This document shows, piece by piece, positions 29,769 through 38,786 of a stretch of 64,000 nt of DNA. Under the pieces are notes generated by a model. That model saw only the letters and a list, made by a program, of their open reading frames with translations, did not search any database and was not told where the DNA came from. A program made the translations under genes and the position numbers. Positions within the stretch are counted from its first letter, which is position 1; every line of letters starts with the position of its first letter. This DNA comes from Meiothermus sp. (GTDB lineage Bacteria > Deinococcota > Deinococci > Deinococcales > Thermaceae), in the NCBI RefSeq assembly GCF_026004075.1, contig NZ_BPIK01000001.1:1404041-1468040 (forward strand), in the 5' to 3' direction.

Positions 29769-30851
29769 CTAGTCACTCGAGCGCACATCCGCGGCGTCCC
29801 GCAGCGCGTCGCCGAAAAAGTTGTAGGCCAGCACCGAGATAAATATCAGGATGCCGGGGGTTAGCAGCCAGGGATACAGGCTCAGCGACTGGAAGTTTTG
29901 CGCGTCCTTCAAGAGCAGGCCCCAGCTAGCCATGGGTTCCTTAATGCCCAGCCCCAAAAACGACAGCGCCGACTCGCCGATGATGTAACCGGGCAGGGCC
30001 AGGGTTGCGGTCACGATCAGGTAGCTGCTCAGGTTGGGCACGATGTGCCGCAGAATGATGCGCAGGTTGGACGCCCCCTGGGCCACCGCGGCGGTCACGT
30101 AGTCCACCTCGCGCAGGGCCAGCACCTGCCCCCGCACCACCCTTGCCAGCCCCGCCCAGCCGATAAACGAGAGCACCGCAATAATCCCCAGATACACGTA
30201 GGTGCTGGGCCAACTGGCCGGAATCACCGTGGAGAGAGTCATCAGGATGGGCAGCCGGGGAATCGAGAGCAGCACCTCGGTGATGCGCTGGATGAGGGTA
30301 TCCACCCAGCCACCAAAGTAGCCCGAGATGCCCCCCAACAAAATCCCGATGACAAAGGAGATCAGCACCCCGACCACCCCCACCGTGAGCGAGACCTGCG
30401 ACCCTACCAGGATGCGCGAGAAGAGGCAGCGGCCAAACTGGTCGGTGCCCAGAGGGAAAAAGTACCCCTCGCGCTCGGCCACCCCAAACAGGTGCCAGTT
30501 GGTTTTGAACCCCAAAAAGCGGTAGGGCTCGCCCTGGGCGATCAAAAAGCGGATGGGGGTGGGCCGGGTGCGGTCTTCCCTGTAGGTGCTGATGAAGGTA
30601 ACCGGGTCGCGCTCGCGCTTGAGCTGGTACACGTAGGGCCGCACGGGCCGGCCATCGCGGAAGAAGTAGACCCGCTGGGGGGGTTGGTAGATGGCATCGG
30701 GGTGTTGCACGGTCAGGTTGTTGGGGGCCAGGAAGCCGGCCAGGAAGGCCACCAGGTACAGCACCAGCAGAACTACGCCGCTGATGACCCCCGGCTTGGA
30801 GCGCAAAAAGCGCCGCCAGGCCAGGTAGAGGGGGTTATTGCGCTTGTCCAT
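29769..30851 (-). CDS. Peptide/oligosaccharide ABC transporter permease, DppC-like, with large insertion
   Basis: Permease of 360 residues. After the first helix (VISGVVLLVLYLVAFLAGF) comes a polar insert of about 100 residues (residues 50-145, with QPPQRVYFFRDGRP and YRFLGFKTNWHLFGVA) before the normal GTDQFGRCLFSRI motif; ordinary DppC has about 30 residues there. The EAA loop is EVDYVTAAVAQGASN. Similar large extracytoplasmic inserts occur in DppC-type permeases that carry oligosaccharides. It follows the DppB gene after 4 bases. No ATPase gene follows. Confidence 0.9.
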   Translation of the reverse strand: MDKRNNPLYLAWRRFLRSKPGVISGVVLLVLYLVAFLAGFLAPNNLTVQHPDAIYQPPQRVYFFRDGRPVRPYVYQLKRERDPVTFISTYREDRTRPTPIRFLIAQGEPYRFLGFKTNWHLFGVAEREGYFFPLGTDQFGRCLFSRILVGSQVSLTVGVVGVLISFVIGILLGGISGYFGGWVDTLIQRITEVLLSIPRLPILMTLSTVIPASWPSTYVYLGIIAVLSFIGWAGLARVVRGQVLALREVDYVTAAVAQGASNLRIILRHIVPNLSSYLIVTATLALPGYIIGESALSFLGLGIKEPMASWGLLLKDAQNFQSLSLYPWLLTPGILIFISVLAYNFFGDALRDAADVRSSD

Positions 30852-30855
30852 GGGC

Positions 30856-31824
30856 CTACTCGTAACGGATGCGGGGGTCTACCCGGGCCAGCAACACGTC
30901 GGCCAGCAGGTTGCCCACCATCAGCAGTACCGCCGAAAGCATCAAGAGGGCCATCACCACGTACTGGTCTTTGTTTAAGAGGGAGTCGTACAGGAAGGGC
31001 CCAATGGTGGGCAGACTCAGCACGATGGAGGCGATGATGGTGCTCGAGATCAGGGTGGGGAGCTGTAATCCGGCCAGGCTGATGAGCGGGTTAATGGCGT
31101 TTCGCACCGCGTGCTTCCAGAGCACCACCCGCTCGGCCAGCCCCTTGGCGCGGGCGGTGCGGATATAGTCCTGCGAGAGCACGTCCAGCAGGTTGGCCCG
31201 CATCTGCCGCATGATGGTCGCGGTGCCGTCCAGGCCAATCACAATCAGGGGAATCCAGAGGTGGGCCAGCATGTCCTGGAACTTAGCCCAGCTCCAGGGC
31301 GCATCAATGTACTGTGGGCTGAAAAGGCCCCCCACGGCAGTTCCACCGCTTTGCAGCACCAGGAAGATGAGCAGAAGGGCCACCAGAAAGTCCGGCGTAG
31401 CCAGCCCAAAGTAGCCCACAAAGTTGAGTGCTGTGGATGTGGGGCCGTAGCGGTTGAGGGCGGTGTAGATGCCGAGGGGAATGGCAATCACCCAGGTAGC
31501 CAAGATGGTCAGAGCGGCCAGGAAAACCGTCCAGCCCATGCGCTCCCAGATTAGCTCCGAGACGGGGCGGCTGTTGAGGAAGGAGTAGCCAAAATCTCCG
31601 CGTACGATACCCCCCAGCCAGTGGAGGTACTGCACCCAGACCGGCTGGTCGAGCAGGTACTGCCGCCGGATGTTCTCTACGGTCTCGTGGCTAACGCGGG
31701 GGTCTTCCAGCAGGTTCTCCAGGAAGCCCCCTGGCTGGAGCTGGATGACGGCAAACACCAGTACTGAGATCAGCAGCAGGGTGGGGATGGCCACCAGAAT
31801 GCGGCGCAGAAGATAGCTGCCCAT
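30856..31824 (-). CDS. Peptide/oligosaccharide ABC transporter permease, DppB-like
   Basis: Inner-membrane permease of 322 residues with six helices. Family marks: SYLLRRILVAIPTLLLIS at the N-terminus, GDFGYSF with the PVSELI segment, and the EAA loop DYIRTARAKGLAERVV. ATG 31824 is chosen because GGAGG lies 5 bases upstream; an ATG 12 bases earlier would sit within that site. It lies between the binding-protein gene and the DppC gene in one operon. Confidence 0.93.
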   Translation of the reverse strand: MGSYLLRRILVAIPTLLLISVLVFAVIQLQPGGFLENLLEDPRVSHETVENIRRQYLLDQPVWVQYLHWLGGIVRGDFGYSFLNSRPVSELIWERMGWTVFLAALTILATWVIAIPLGIYTALNRYGPTSTALNFVGYFGLATPDFLVALLLIFLVLQSGGTAVGGLFSPQYIDAPWSWAKFQDMLAHLWIPLIVIGLDGTATIMRQMRANLLDVLSQDYIRTARAKGLAERVVLWKHAVRNAINPLISLAGLQLPTLISSTIIASIVLSLPTIGPFLYDSLLNKDQYVVMALLMLSAVLLMVGNLLADVLLARVDPRIRYE

Positions 31825-31899
31825 TCTTTCCTCCAAGCAACGTGTGGAACTCCCTGCCGGTTTCCGGTTATGGCCACCCCCAGGGTAAGCTGCTGACCC

Positions 31900-33636
31900 T
31901 TACCGCTGGAACATCAGTGGCATGGGGTTGAAGCCAGGGATCACGCCCAGGCTGTAGATGTAGTTGCCGTAGCGGTTGGAGACTGCCCCTACCGCATACT
32001 CTTTGGCAATCATAATGACCTGGGCTTCACGGGCCACGATGGCCTGCCAGCGGTCGTAGAGGGCTTTGCGCTGGGTGAAGTTGGTGGTGCTGGCCGCCCG
32101 CTCCCACAGGTCGTAGATTTCACGTTCCCAGGGCAGGAAGTTGTTGAACTGGGGCTGGCCGGTGGGGGTGGTGGGTTGGGTGGCCTGGTGCCAGTAGTAC
32201 AGGGCCCCGCCCGGCTTCCAGATGGGGGTGCGCAGCTCGGGGTCGGGCTGGTCGCCCAGAGCCAGCAGGATGGCCTCCCAATCGGCGCCCCGGCCTGTAC
32301 CCAGCAGGTTGGCGGCCAGGATGCCTTGCAGGTTGACCTTGACCCCTACCCGCTGGAAGTCGCTTTGCAGGATGGTGGCGATGGCGGTAAAGACTGCGGA
32401 GTTGGAGCCATAGGTGAGGGTGAACTCGAGCGGCCTTCCACTGGGCAGGCGCCGGATGCCGTTCGGGCCCCGTTGCAGTCCCAGCCGATCCAGAGCGGCG
32501 TTGGCCGCATTCAGGTCAAACCGGCCTTGCAGACGGGCCACTTCCGGGTAGTACCACTCGGAAAGCGGGGCCACCCCATAGCTGGCTCGTTCGGCCAGAC
32601 CGTTGTACACATCCTCGATGATGCGCTCACGGTTGACGGCGAACTGTAGCGCACGACGGAAGTCGCTGTTTTTGAACAGGTTTGCCAGCTCGGCGTTCTT
32701 GGCATTGTAGTTGAAGCCGATGTGCGGCGGCGAGCCAAACAGCGCGCGAAACTGCACTACCCGGAACGGGGCCCCCTGGGTTTCGCGCCGTTTGAGGTCG
32801 GGGAACTCGGCCCCGGTGATGTTGATCTGACCGATGTTACCCGCTAAAAACTGGGCCACCCGCGCCTGGGAGTCGGTGATGATCAGGTACTGCAACTGAT
32901 CGAGGTAAGGCAGGGGGTTGCCAGCGGCATCGCGCTTCCAGTAGTTGGGGTTCTTGACCAGGGTAACCTGCTGCCCGGCAGTGTAGCTGCGCAGGCGGAA
33001 GGGGCCGGTGCCCACCACTTCCTCGGGGTTGACGTTGGTGGGCCAGGCCGTGTTGATTTCGGCGCGGGACTTGCCCCCTTCCTGGCTGAAGGGTAACAGC
33101 TTGTGCTTGGGCATGATGGGCAGGCGCATGTAGTGAATAAAAGCAGGTGCCGGTTTGGGCAGGGTAAAGCGCACCCGGAAATCGCCCAGCTTTTCAATTT
33201 TCACGCCCTCAAAGTTGGCCGCGTCGCCGCCACGGGCCTCGGGGTTGGCCACAATCTGGGTGTAGGTAAAAACCACATCGTCGGCGGTGAAGGGGCGGCC
33301 ATCGTGCCAGCGCACATCCCGGCGCAGGTCGAAGGTGTAAACCCGGCTATTGGTGATAGTCCACCGCGTGGCCAGGGCCGGTTCGATCTGGTAATTGGCC
33401 AGGTTGTACTCGATCAGGCCGTCGAACATCTGGTTGGCCAGGTTCTGGATGGCCGAATCGATTGCTCCGTAGTAAAAAAACGTCTGCGGGGCGCTGGCCA
33501 GCGACAAGGTGAGGCTCCCCCCAGCTTTGCCAGTTGTCACACCCAAACTGGTATAGGCCGGCAGTACCTTGGGCTGAGCAAAGCCCAGACCCGAAATCAG
33601 CAAAACCACAGCTATAAGCCAAAAACGTCTTTTCAT
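31900..33636 (-). CDS. Peptide/oligosaccharide ABC transporter substrate-binding protein
   Basis: Secreted binding protein (SBP family 5) of 578 residues. The signal peptide is clear: MKRRFWLIAVVLLISGLGFAQ, cut near residue 21-22, with no lipobox cysteine. Mature landmarks: YNLANYQIEPALATRW, DVRWHDGRPFTADDVVFTY, GTGPFRLRSY and GFNYNAKN. ATG 33636 has GGAGGAG 6 bases upstream. The ligand could be peptide or sugar; the HutC-type regulator and the DppC insert favour an oligosaccharide. The promoter is TTGAAT-17-TATACT on this strand (33695-33723). Confidence 0.92.
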   Translation of the reverse strand: MKRRFWLIAVVLLISGLGFAQPKVLPAYTSLGVTTGKAGGSLTLSLASAPQTFFYYGAIDSAIQNLANQMFDGLIEYNLANYQIEPALATRWTITNSRVYTFDLRRDVRWHDGRPFTADDVVFTYTQIVANPEARGGDAANFEGVKIEKLGDFRVRFTLPKPAPAFIHYMRLPIMPKHKLLPFSQEGGKSRAEINTAWPTNVNPEEVVGTGPFRLRSYTAGQQVTLVKNPNYWKRDAAGNPLPYLDQLQYLIITDSQARVAQFLAGNIGQINITGAEFPDLKRRETQGAPFRVVQFRALFGSPPHIGFNYNAKNAELANLFKNSDFRRALQFAVNRERIIEDVYNGLAERASYGVAPLSEWYYPEVARLQGRFDLNAANAALDRLGLQRGPNGIRRLPSGRPLEFTLTYGSNSAVFTAIATILQSDFQRVGVKVNLQGILAANLLGTGRGADWEAILLALGDQPDPELRTPIWKPGGALYYWHQATQPTTPTGQPQFNNFLPWEREIYDLWERAASTTNFTQRKALYDRWQAIVAREAQVIMIAKEYAVGAVSNRYGNYIYSLGVIPGFNPMPLMFQR

Positions 33637-33694
33637 CTTAACTCCTCCATCTGGTGCCTTAGCCCCTGGGCCCCACACGCATTGGTTCGGCTGA

Positions 33695-33733
33695 AGTATA
33701 CGTCAGACGTTATTGGTATTCAAGTGGTATAAT
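33695..33733. promoter_or_regulatory. Divergent promoters and operator between the ABC operon and gntR
   Basis: Minus strand: TTGAAT (33718-33723), 17-base spacer, TATACT (33695-33700), a good promoter for the binding-protein gene. Plus strand: TATAAT (33728-33733) with an extended TGG before it, 12 bases from the gntR ATG. An 11-base perfect palindrome, ACGTC-A-GACGT (33700-33710), sits inside the spacer of the minus promoter and at the -35 position of the plus promoter. It is the likely site for the GntR protein, which would then control both directions. Confidence 0.65.
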
Positions 33734-33745
33734 ATCTGGCAATCT

Positions 33746-34474
33746 ATGGAATCCAAGCTGGATCCTCACTCCACCACCCCGCTTTATTTGCAACTCGAGG
33801 CCCTCTTGCGGGAAGCCCTGGCCTCCAACACCTGGAAAGCCGGCGAAGCCCTGCCCCCTGAGCGAACCCTGGCAGAGCAGTTCGGGGTCTCGAGGCTCAC
33901 ACTCCGCAAGGCCCTCGAGCGCCTCGAGGCGCAGGGCCTGGTACAGCGCCGTCAGGGGTCGGGCACCTATGTGGCTCCCCGCCTCGAGCAGCCCCTCTCG
34001 GCGCTAACCAGCTTCAGCGAGGACATGCGGGCCCGTGGCCTCGAGCCCAGCACGCGCTGGCTCAAGCGGGGGTTGTTCACCGCCTCCCCCGAGGAGGTGC
34101 TGGCCCTATCGCTCTCACCTGGCGAGAAAGTGGCCCGGCTCGAGCGCGTGCGCAGCGCCCAGGGTGAACCAATGGCTGTCGAACGGGCAGCTTTGCCGGC
34201 CCACCTGCTCCCCCACCCCGAGCAGGTCAAAGAATCCCTGTACGCCTATCTGGAAAGCAAAGGCTTACGGCCGGTTCGGGCTCTACAACGCCTGCGCTCG
34301 GTTGCTGCCAGCCGCCAGGAAGCCGAGCTTTTGGGTCTTCGGGCAGGCGAGCCGGTACTGTACATCGAGCGGCTTAGCTACCTGGCCGATGGCAGCGTGC
34401 TGGAATTTACCCGCAGCCACTACCGGGGCGATCGCTACGATTTTGTAGCCGAGTTACGCAGCAATGCTGGCTAA
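33746..34474 (+). CDS. GntR family transcriptional regulator, HutC subfamily
   Basis: Regulator of 242 residues. The N-terminal winged helix (STTPLYLQLEALLREAL; PPERTLAEQFGVSRLTLRKAL; QRRQGSGTYV) is followed by a UTRA effector domain (about residues 92-235; ENLERV-type positions appear as VARLERVRSAQGEPMAVER, and the end as GSVLEFTRSHYRGDRYDF). HutC members sense sugars, amino-sugar phosphates or histidine intermediates. It is divergent from the transporter operon. The frame opens at 33713, but ATG 33746 gives the normal start and leaves the TATAAT box outside. Confidence 0.93.
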   Translation: MESKLDPHSTTPLYLQLEALLREALASNTWKAGEALPPERTLAEQFGVSRLTLRKALERLEAQGLVQRRQGSGTYVAPRLEQPLSALTSFSEDMRARGLEPSTRWLKRGLFTASPEEVLALSLSPGEKVARLERVRSAQGEPMAVERAALPAHLLPHPEQVKESLYAYLESKGLRPVRALQRLRSVAASRQEAELLGLRAGEPVLYIERLSYLADGSVLEFTRSHYRGDRYDFVAELRSNAG

Positions 34475-34657
34475 TAAGTGGATCAACTGTTGTGAAACAT
34501 CGGGGCTGCTGTCCAGGTGCCCCATGGGAAACTTCGCCCCCTGGCCCATCAATGCAAGCCGCGTATATGCACTTCCCATGAGCCAGGATGAGGAAAAATC
34601 GGTGGTAGCGCACTCGGTGTTTAGCCCAAAGTTCACGCTTCTAAGCTACCTTGCTTC

Positions 34658-34663
34658 TAACCT
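34658..34663 (+). promoter_or_regulatory. Putative -10 box of the LptC/LptA-like operon
   Basis: TAACCT ends 6 bases before GTG 34670, with no Shine-Dalgarno. The preceding TTGCTT is too close to be a -35. Tentative. The 195 bases between gntR and this operon hold no supported gene. Confidence 0.35.
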
Positions 34664-34669
34664 CGAGCT

Positions 34670-35239
34670 GTGGTTCGAACCGCACTCGTCGCTCTAGTGG
34701 CCATTGTTGTACTTTCGGTTTTTTTAGTCACCCGTCCCACGCCAAGTCCGGCCACGCCCAATCGGGGGGTGAGGCTCGAGGACGTCCACCTGACCCTCTA
34801 CCCAGAGCAAGACCCCAAGGCCCGTTGGGAGTTTGCTGCAATTCAGGTCGAACAAGACCCCAGTACACGAGAAGCCAGAGTTATCGGCCTGCAATCAGGC
34901 GAGCGCTATGTGGAAGGTCAGTTAGACCTGCGGCTCTTCGCTCCCGAAGTAGTCATCGATCGCGTCGATAACCTTCGGCTTCCCTACGCCAGAGTGGAAA
35001 TTCTTAAGGGCTGCTACACGGTCAACCTTGGCAAGCCCGGTGAAATGCCGGTTACCATAGACCAGCGCGAGGGGTTCCGGGCCCCCAGCGTTCACATTAC
35101 CGCGCCCAGTTTGGAGGTGCAGGGCAAGGATTTCAGAAGCGATTTTGGTATCGAGAATCCCAGCTGGCGGGATCCCATCGAGAAATTTATCTCTGGCGGA
35201 GAACAGCCGCCCTGTCCCATCGAAGGTGGTAGCTCATGA
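34670..35239 (+). CDS. LptC-like membrane-anchored protein
   Basis: A 189-residue protein with an N-terminal membrane helix (about residues 3-20) and a periplasmic domain. The layout matches LptC: a short anchor, then a beta-rich domain (GVRLEDVHLTLYP, ARWEFAAIQVEQDPSTREARVIGLQSGERY). The resemblance is of layout and of context rather than of clear motifs. Its stop overlaps the next gene by 4 bases, and that gene encodes an OstA/LptA-like protein, which supports the call. In proteobacteria LptC hands lipopolysaccharide from LptBFG to LptA; the cargo here is unknown. Confidence 0.6.
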   Translation: MVRTALVALVAIVVLSVFLVTRPTPSPATPNRGVRLEDVHLTLYPEQDPKARWEFAAIQVEQDPSTREARVIGLQSGERYVEGQLDLRLFAPEVVIDRVDNLRLPYARVEILKGCYTVNLGKPGEMPVTIDQREGFRAPSVHITAPSLEVQGKDFRSDFGIENPSWRDPIEKFISGGEQPPCPIEGGSS

Positions 35240-36150
35240 AACGTTTAGCATGGCTTTTTCTTCTTCTGGCACTGGTTGTACTGGCCCAAGGCAAAGAGCA
35301 GCGCATCATCACCATCGAGGCACCCGGTGGGCAGCGTTCGGGCAACTTGCGCAATGGCCCCTGGGTCTACGAAGCAGGTAAGCCTGGCGGGGTTATTGGT
35401 AAAGTTAAGGACTTGGAAATCAATGCAACCCGTGCAACCTTAGAAGCACCCCAGGGCAAAACCATGCAGGAAGCCGAAGGCGAGCGGGTGGCCTCTTTCG
35501 AGGGCAGCGTAGTGGTCAAGCGCGACCGAATGACCGCTACCGGCCCCAGGCTGATTTACCGCGAGTCCAGTGGACGTGGCACCCTCGAGGGCAATGCCCG
35601 CATGCGCCAGGAACCCAAAGATAAAAATAGCGATCCAGTAGAGGTGTTGGCTCCACGTATGACTTTTGAGGTCGACACCAACATCTCTACCAGCGAAGGT
35701 GGCGTCACTCTAAAGAATGGCCGCCAAGAAGGGCGCTCCGATGCGGTCTATTACGAGGAAGATAGAGGGCTGGCGGTTTTCAGCGACGCCAAGGAGGTTG
35801 TGCTGCTGCGCAAGCGCGAGGGCAAGGGCGATCTGGTAATCCGCGCTAAGGAAGTACGTAGTCTGACCGACGAAAAGCGTTTGCTGGCAACCGGCGGGGT
35901 AACCCTGGTGGACGGTGACATTACCACTACCGGGGCCAGCCTGATCTACAACGACAATACCGGTGAGGCCACCATCGTGGCAGGCAGGGTAGGAAATCAA
36001 AACGTGCCTGCCCGGAGCGTGAACGCCAAGGAGCGGGCCACTTTGTCGGGCAACTCGCTGCTGCACAACGTTAATCGTTCGCAGGTGCGGGTGCTGGCCC
36101 AGGCACCCCGGCTACCGGTCAGCGATTTTCGCAAATTGAGTGAGCAATAA
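35236..36150 (+). CDS. OstA/LptA-like periplasmic protein
   Basis: Exported protein of 304 residues. Signal peptide: MKRLAWLFLLLALVVLAQG, cut near residue 18-20. The mature part is a run of beta repeats typical of the OstA fold: ATLEAPQG, ERVASFEGSVVVKRDRMTA, GPRLIYRES, RGTLEGNARM, SEGGVTLKNGRQEGRSDAVYYEE, LLATGGVTLVDGD. It is about 100 residues longer than E. coli LptA and would form a longer beta-jellyroll. It overlaps the LptC-like gene by ATGA. Confidence 0.78.
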   Translation: MKRLAWLFLLLALVVLAQGKEQRIITIEAPGGQRSGNLRNGPWVYEAGKPGGVIGKVKDLEINATRATLEAPQGKTMQEAEGERVASFEGSVVVKRDRMTATGPRLIYRESSGRGTLEGNARMRQEPKDKNSDPVEVLAPRMTFEVDTNISTSEGGVTLKNGRQEGRSDAVYYEEDRGLAVFSDAKEVVLLRKREGKGDLVIRAKEVRSLTDEKRLLATGGVTLVDGDITTTGASLIYNDNTGEATIVAGRVGNQNVPARSVNAKERATLSGNSLLHNVNRSQVRVLAQAPRLPVSDFRKLSEQ

Positions 36151-36158
36151 TAAGCGCC

Positions 36159-37148
36159 ATGCGCTGGTTTTGGTTGCTTCTGGGGCTGTTGCTGGTAGCC
36201 ATAGCCCAGCAGGAGCCCGAGCCCTCGTTTCAGACCACTGCCGAGATCGAGCGGCGGGGCAAGAAAATTGTGGTGGTCAAAACCGGGCCGGATAATCCCC
36301 CGGCCATCATCGAGCTGCGCGACCTGTATGGCGGGGTTATCACAGCATTGGACGCCGAAAAGAAGTCCCTTCGCCTGGGCGCGCGAGAATTTACCACTGA
36401 TACACTGACCCGTTTCTGGCTCGAGGGTAAACCGGTACAGTTTACCGACTTGAAGGTGGGCCAGCAGGTTCGACTCGAGGCTGCCGAGCAGAACGATGGC
36501 AGCCTCAGGGCCTTTGACGTGCAGATTGGCGGTAAGCCCGAAGGCCCCTCCCTTAGCCGTTCGCTTTTTGCCGATCCACCCCCCTATCGTGTCCAGATTA
36601 CCTTTGGTGAGGATGCCAGGGCCTTCGGGGCCATTGCCCGAGTGGAGCAAATCCGCGAAGTGAACGATTTTGTGTTCATGACCGGGGGCACTGCTAGGTA
36701 CATCGAGGAAGAGGATCGCCTCGAGCTTGAGCTCAAACCAGCACCGAGGGCGGTTGAAGTTCAGCAAGGCAAGAGCAAGGCCTGGGGCAGCCGCCTCGAC
36801 TACGATAATCAGAGCGGCGACGCGCGAGTAACGGGGCCTATCGAGCTCGAGCGTACCGGAGAAAAGCCCTTGCAGGGCAGCGCCCAACGCATGATCTATA
36901 ACGTAGACGACGAAATTCTGCGCCTATTCGGCGAGATTAAGCTGGTGCAGGATGGCCGCACCTCCACAGCAGAAAGCGCGGTGGTACGTGAGAAAGATCG
37001 TATCGCCTACCTGTACGGTAGGAAGGACAAGCCGGTACGCAGCCAGAATAAGGATGGCTTCGTGCAGGGCACCAAAGTTCTGTACCACCTTGATAGCGGC
37101 GATGTGGTGGTGCTAGAGGGGGTGCAGGGGGAGTTTCAGGAACCTTGA
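36159..37148 (+). CDS. Second OstA/LptA-like periplasmic protein
   Basis: Exported protein of 329 residues. The signal peptide ([17 protein letters not shown]) is followed by a mixed N-terminal part ([18 protein letters not shown], a DUF5666-like barrel segment with VGQQVRLEA) and a C-terminal OstA-like part ([62 protein letters not shown]). Same operon, 8 bases after the previous gene. The last 13 bases overlap the convergent ATPase gene. Domain limits are by eye. Confidence 0.68.
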   Translation: MRWFWLLLGLLLVAIAQQEPEPSFQTTAEIERRGKKIVVVKTGPDNPPAIIELRDLYGGVITALDAEKKSLRLGAREFTTDTLTRFWLEGKPVQFTDLKVGQQVRLEAAEQNDGSLRAFDVQIGGKPEGPSLSRSLFADPPPYRVQITFGEDARAFGAIARVEQIREVNDFVFMTGGTARYIEEEDRLELELKPAPRAVEVQQGKSKAWGSRLDYDNQSGDARVTGPIELERTGEKPLQGSAQRMIYNVDDEILRLFGEIKLVQDGRTSTAESAVVREKDRIAYLYGRKDKPVRSQNKDGFVQGTKVLYHLDSGDVVVLEGVQGEFQEP

Positions 37149-38698
37149 GCGGCGCTAAGGGTGATGCCTGCCATCAAAAGCCCTAATTTTTCTTCTGTAG
37201 CTTCAGTGGGCTTAAGTTCACCCATGATGCGCCCTTCGAACATCACCAAAATGCGGTCGGAAAGCGAGCGCACCTCGTTGAGGTCGGCGGAGACCAGTAG
37301 AACGGCCATACCCGCATCCCTGGCTTTTACAATGTTCTCGTGAATAAACTCAATGGCCCCAATGTCCACCCCGCGGGTAGGTTGAGCAGCAACCAACACC
37401 TTGGGCTTTCGGCTTAGCTCTCGCCCCACGATAATTTTCTGCGCATTACCCCCCGAGTAGCGACGGGCCGCCAACTCGGTACTGCGGGGCCGGACATCGT
37501 AGGTCTCGACCACCTCCTGTGCATGGGCTTCCATTTGATCCGCATTCAGAAAACCCAGAAAACCTGCGTAGGGCGGTCGGTAATGGTCACCCAGAATCAG
37601 GTTCTCGCGGGTGGTGAAGTCCAGCACCAGCCCTCTGGCGTTGCGGTCTTCGGGGATATGCGAGACCCCCCATTCGCGTACTGTGCGGGCACTGGGCTTG
37701 AGGGCCTGGCCGTGGTACAGGATGGTTCCCTCGAAGGGTCGAAGTCCAGTAATAGCCTCTACTAGCTCGGTCTGGCCGTTGCCCTCAACGCCCGCAATGC
37801 CCACAATCTCACCCGCCCGCACCTGAAATGACACCCCGTTAAGCCGGTGTTTTTTGTCTTTTCCGGGGATTCGTAGGTCGCTGACCTCCAGCACAGCCTC
37901 GGCAGGCTTAGCCTCCGACTTGTCTACCGAAAGAATAACCTCGCGACCTACCATCATACGGGCCAGCTCGTTTACGCTGGTTTCGGGTGTATTCACAGTA
38001 CCCACCACCCTCCCGTCGCGAATGACCGTCACACGGTGGGAGAGCTTGATGACCTCGGCAAGCTTGTGGCTGATAAAAATTACCGCATTGCCTTGCTCCA
38101 CGTAGCGGTGCAGGAAGTCGAACAGTTCATCGGCCTCCTGCGGGGTTAGTACGGCGGTTGGCTCGTCCAGAATAAGAATTTTGGCCTTGCGGTAAAGCGC
38201 CTTGAGGATCTCTACCCGTTGCTGCAAGCCCACTGGCAGCTCCTCTACCGGCGTATCTAGCGGCAGATCGAACTCGAGGTCCCTCATCAAAGCCTCGACC
38301 TCGGCCCGGGCCTGAGCCAGGTTGAGCTGTCCCCCCTGCGTGGGCTCAGAACCCAGAATCACATTCTCCAGCACTGTAAAGGGGTCTACCAGCATAAAGT
38401 GCTGGTGCACCATCCCGATCCCCTGGGCAATGGCATCGCCCGGCTCGGTAATGTTTACCTTCTGGCCGTTGATCCATATCTCACCCTGGTCGGGCTTGAC
38501 CAGACCATACACAATTTTCATCAGGGTAGACTTCCCCGCCCCGTTCTCCCCTACCACTGCCAACACCTCACCCCAGCGAACATCGAGGGAAATACGGTCA
38601 TTTGCTAACACCAGGGGATAGCGTTTGGTGATGTTCTTGAGCTCGAGAGCCACCGCACCCTTTGCGGAGGTCTTAGAGTCGGAAACAGAAATATCCAT
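37136..38698 (-). CDS. BMP/nucleoside-type ABC transporter ATPase (two domains, YufO/NupO-like)
   Basis: ATPase of 520 residues with two tandem nucleotide-binding domains. Domain 1 has Walker [10 protein letters not shown] and Walker [12 protein letters not shown]. Domain 2 has the degenerate Walker [11 protein letters not shown], normal for this RbsA/YufO type, and [15 protein letters not shown] 38698 is preferred over the upstream ATG, since a TATGAT -10 box (38706-38711) ends 7 bases before it. It lies downstream of the BMP binding protein; the matching permeases are most likely those at 12117-14906. Confidence 0.9.
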   Translation of the reverse strand: MDISVSDSKTSAKGAVALELKNITKRYPLVLANDRISLDVRWGEVLAVVGENGAGKSTLMKIVYGLVKPDQGEIWINGQKVNITEPGDAIAQGIGMVHQHFMLVDPFTVLENVILGSEPTQGGQLNLAQARAEVEALMRDLEFDLPLDTPVEELPVGLQQRVEILKALYRKAKILILDEPTAVLTPQEADELFDFLHRYVEQGNAVIFISHKLAEVIKLSHRVTVIRDGRVVGTVNTPETSVNELARMMVGREVILSVDKSEAKPAEAVLEVSDLRIPGKDKKHRLNGVSFQVRAGEIVGIAGVEGNGQTELVEAITGLRPFEGTILYHGQALKPSARTVREWGVSHIPEDRNARGLVLDFTTRENLILGDHYRPPYAGFLGFLNADQMEAHAQEVVETYDVRPRSTELAARRYSGGNAQKIIVGRELSRKPKVLVAAQPTRGVDIGAIEFIHENIVKARDAGMAVLLVSADLNEVRSLSDRILVMFEGRIMGELKPTEATEEKLGLLMAGITLSAAQGS

Positions 38699-38705
38699 GC
38701 TCACA

Positions 38706-38711
38706 ATCATA
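38706..38711 (-). promoter_or_regulatory. Putative -10 box of the BMP-type ATPase gene (leaderless)
   Basis: On the minus strand TATGAT is followed by 7 bases and the ATG at 38698. This gives the ATPase its own promoter behind the terminator that follows the binding-protein gene. Confidence 0.45.
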
Positions 38712-38742
38712 CAAGCTATAACCCCAACACCTCGAGCAAAAT

Positions 38743-38770
38743 AGCGCCCAAAGGAAAACCCCTGGGCGCT
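38743..38770 (-). terminator. Rho-independent terminator after the BMP binding-protein gene
   Basis: On the minus strand AGCGCCCA (38763-38770), a 12-base loop and TGGGCGCT (38743-38750) form a perfect 8-base-pair stem followed by ATTTT. It lies between the binding-protein gene and the ATPase gene and probably lets the binding protein be made in excess. Confidence 0.8.
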
Positions 38771-38786
38771 TGTAGAAAAGCAGAGC

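Noticed and set aside
34454-34636. Short minus-strand frame (60 codons) between gntR and the LptC-like gene, with a sequence that looks a little like the end of an alpha/beta hydrolase (SSSWLMGS through MGHLDSSP)
   Set aside because: No ribosome binding site, GTG start only, overlaps the end of gntR, and no upstream part of such an enzyme. It could be a decayed gene end, but the evidence is too thin.
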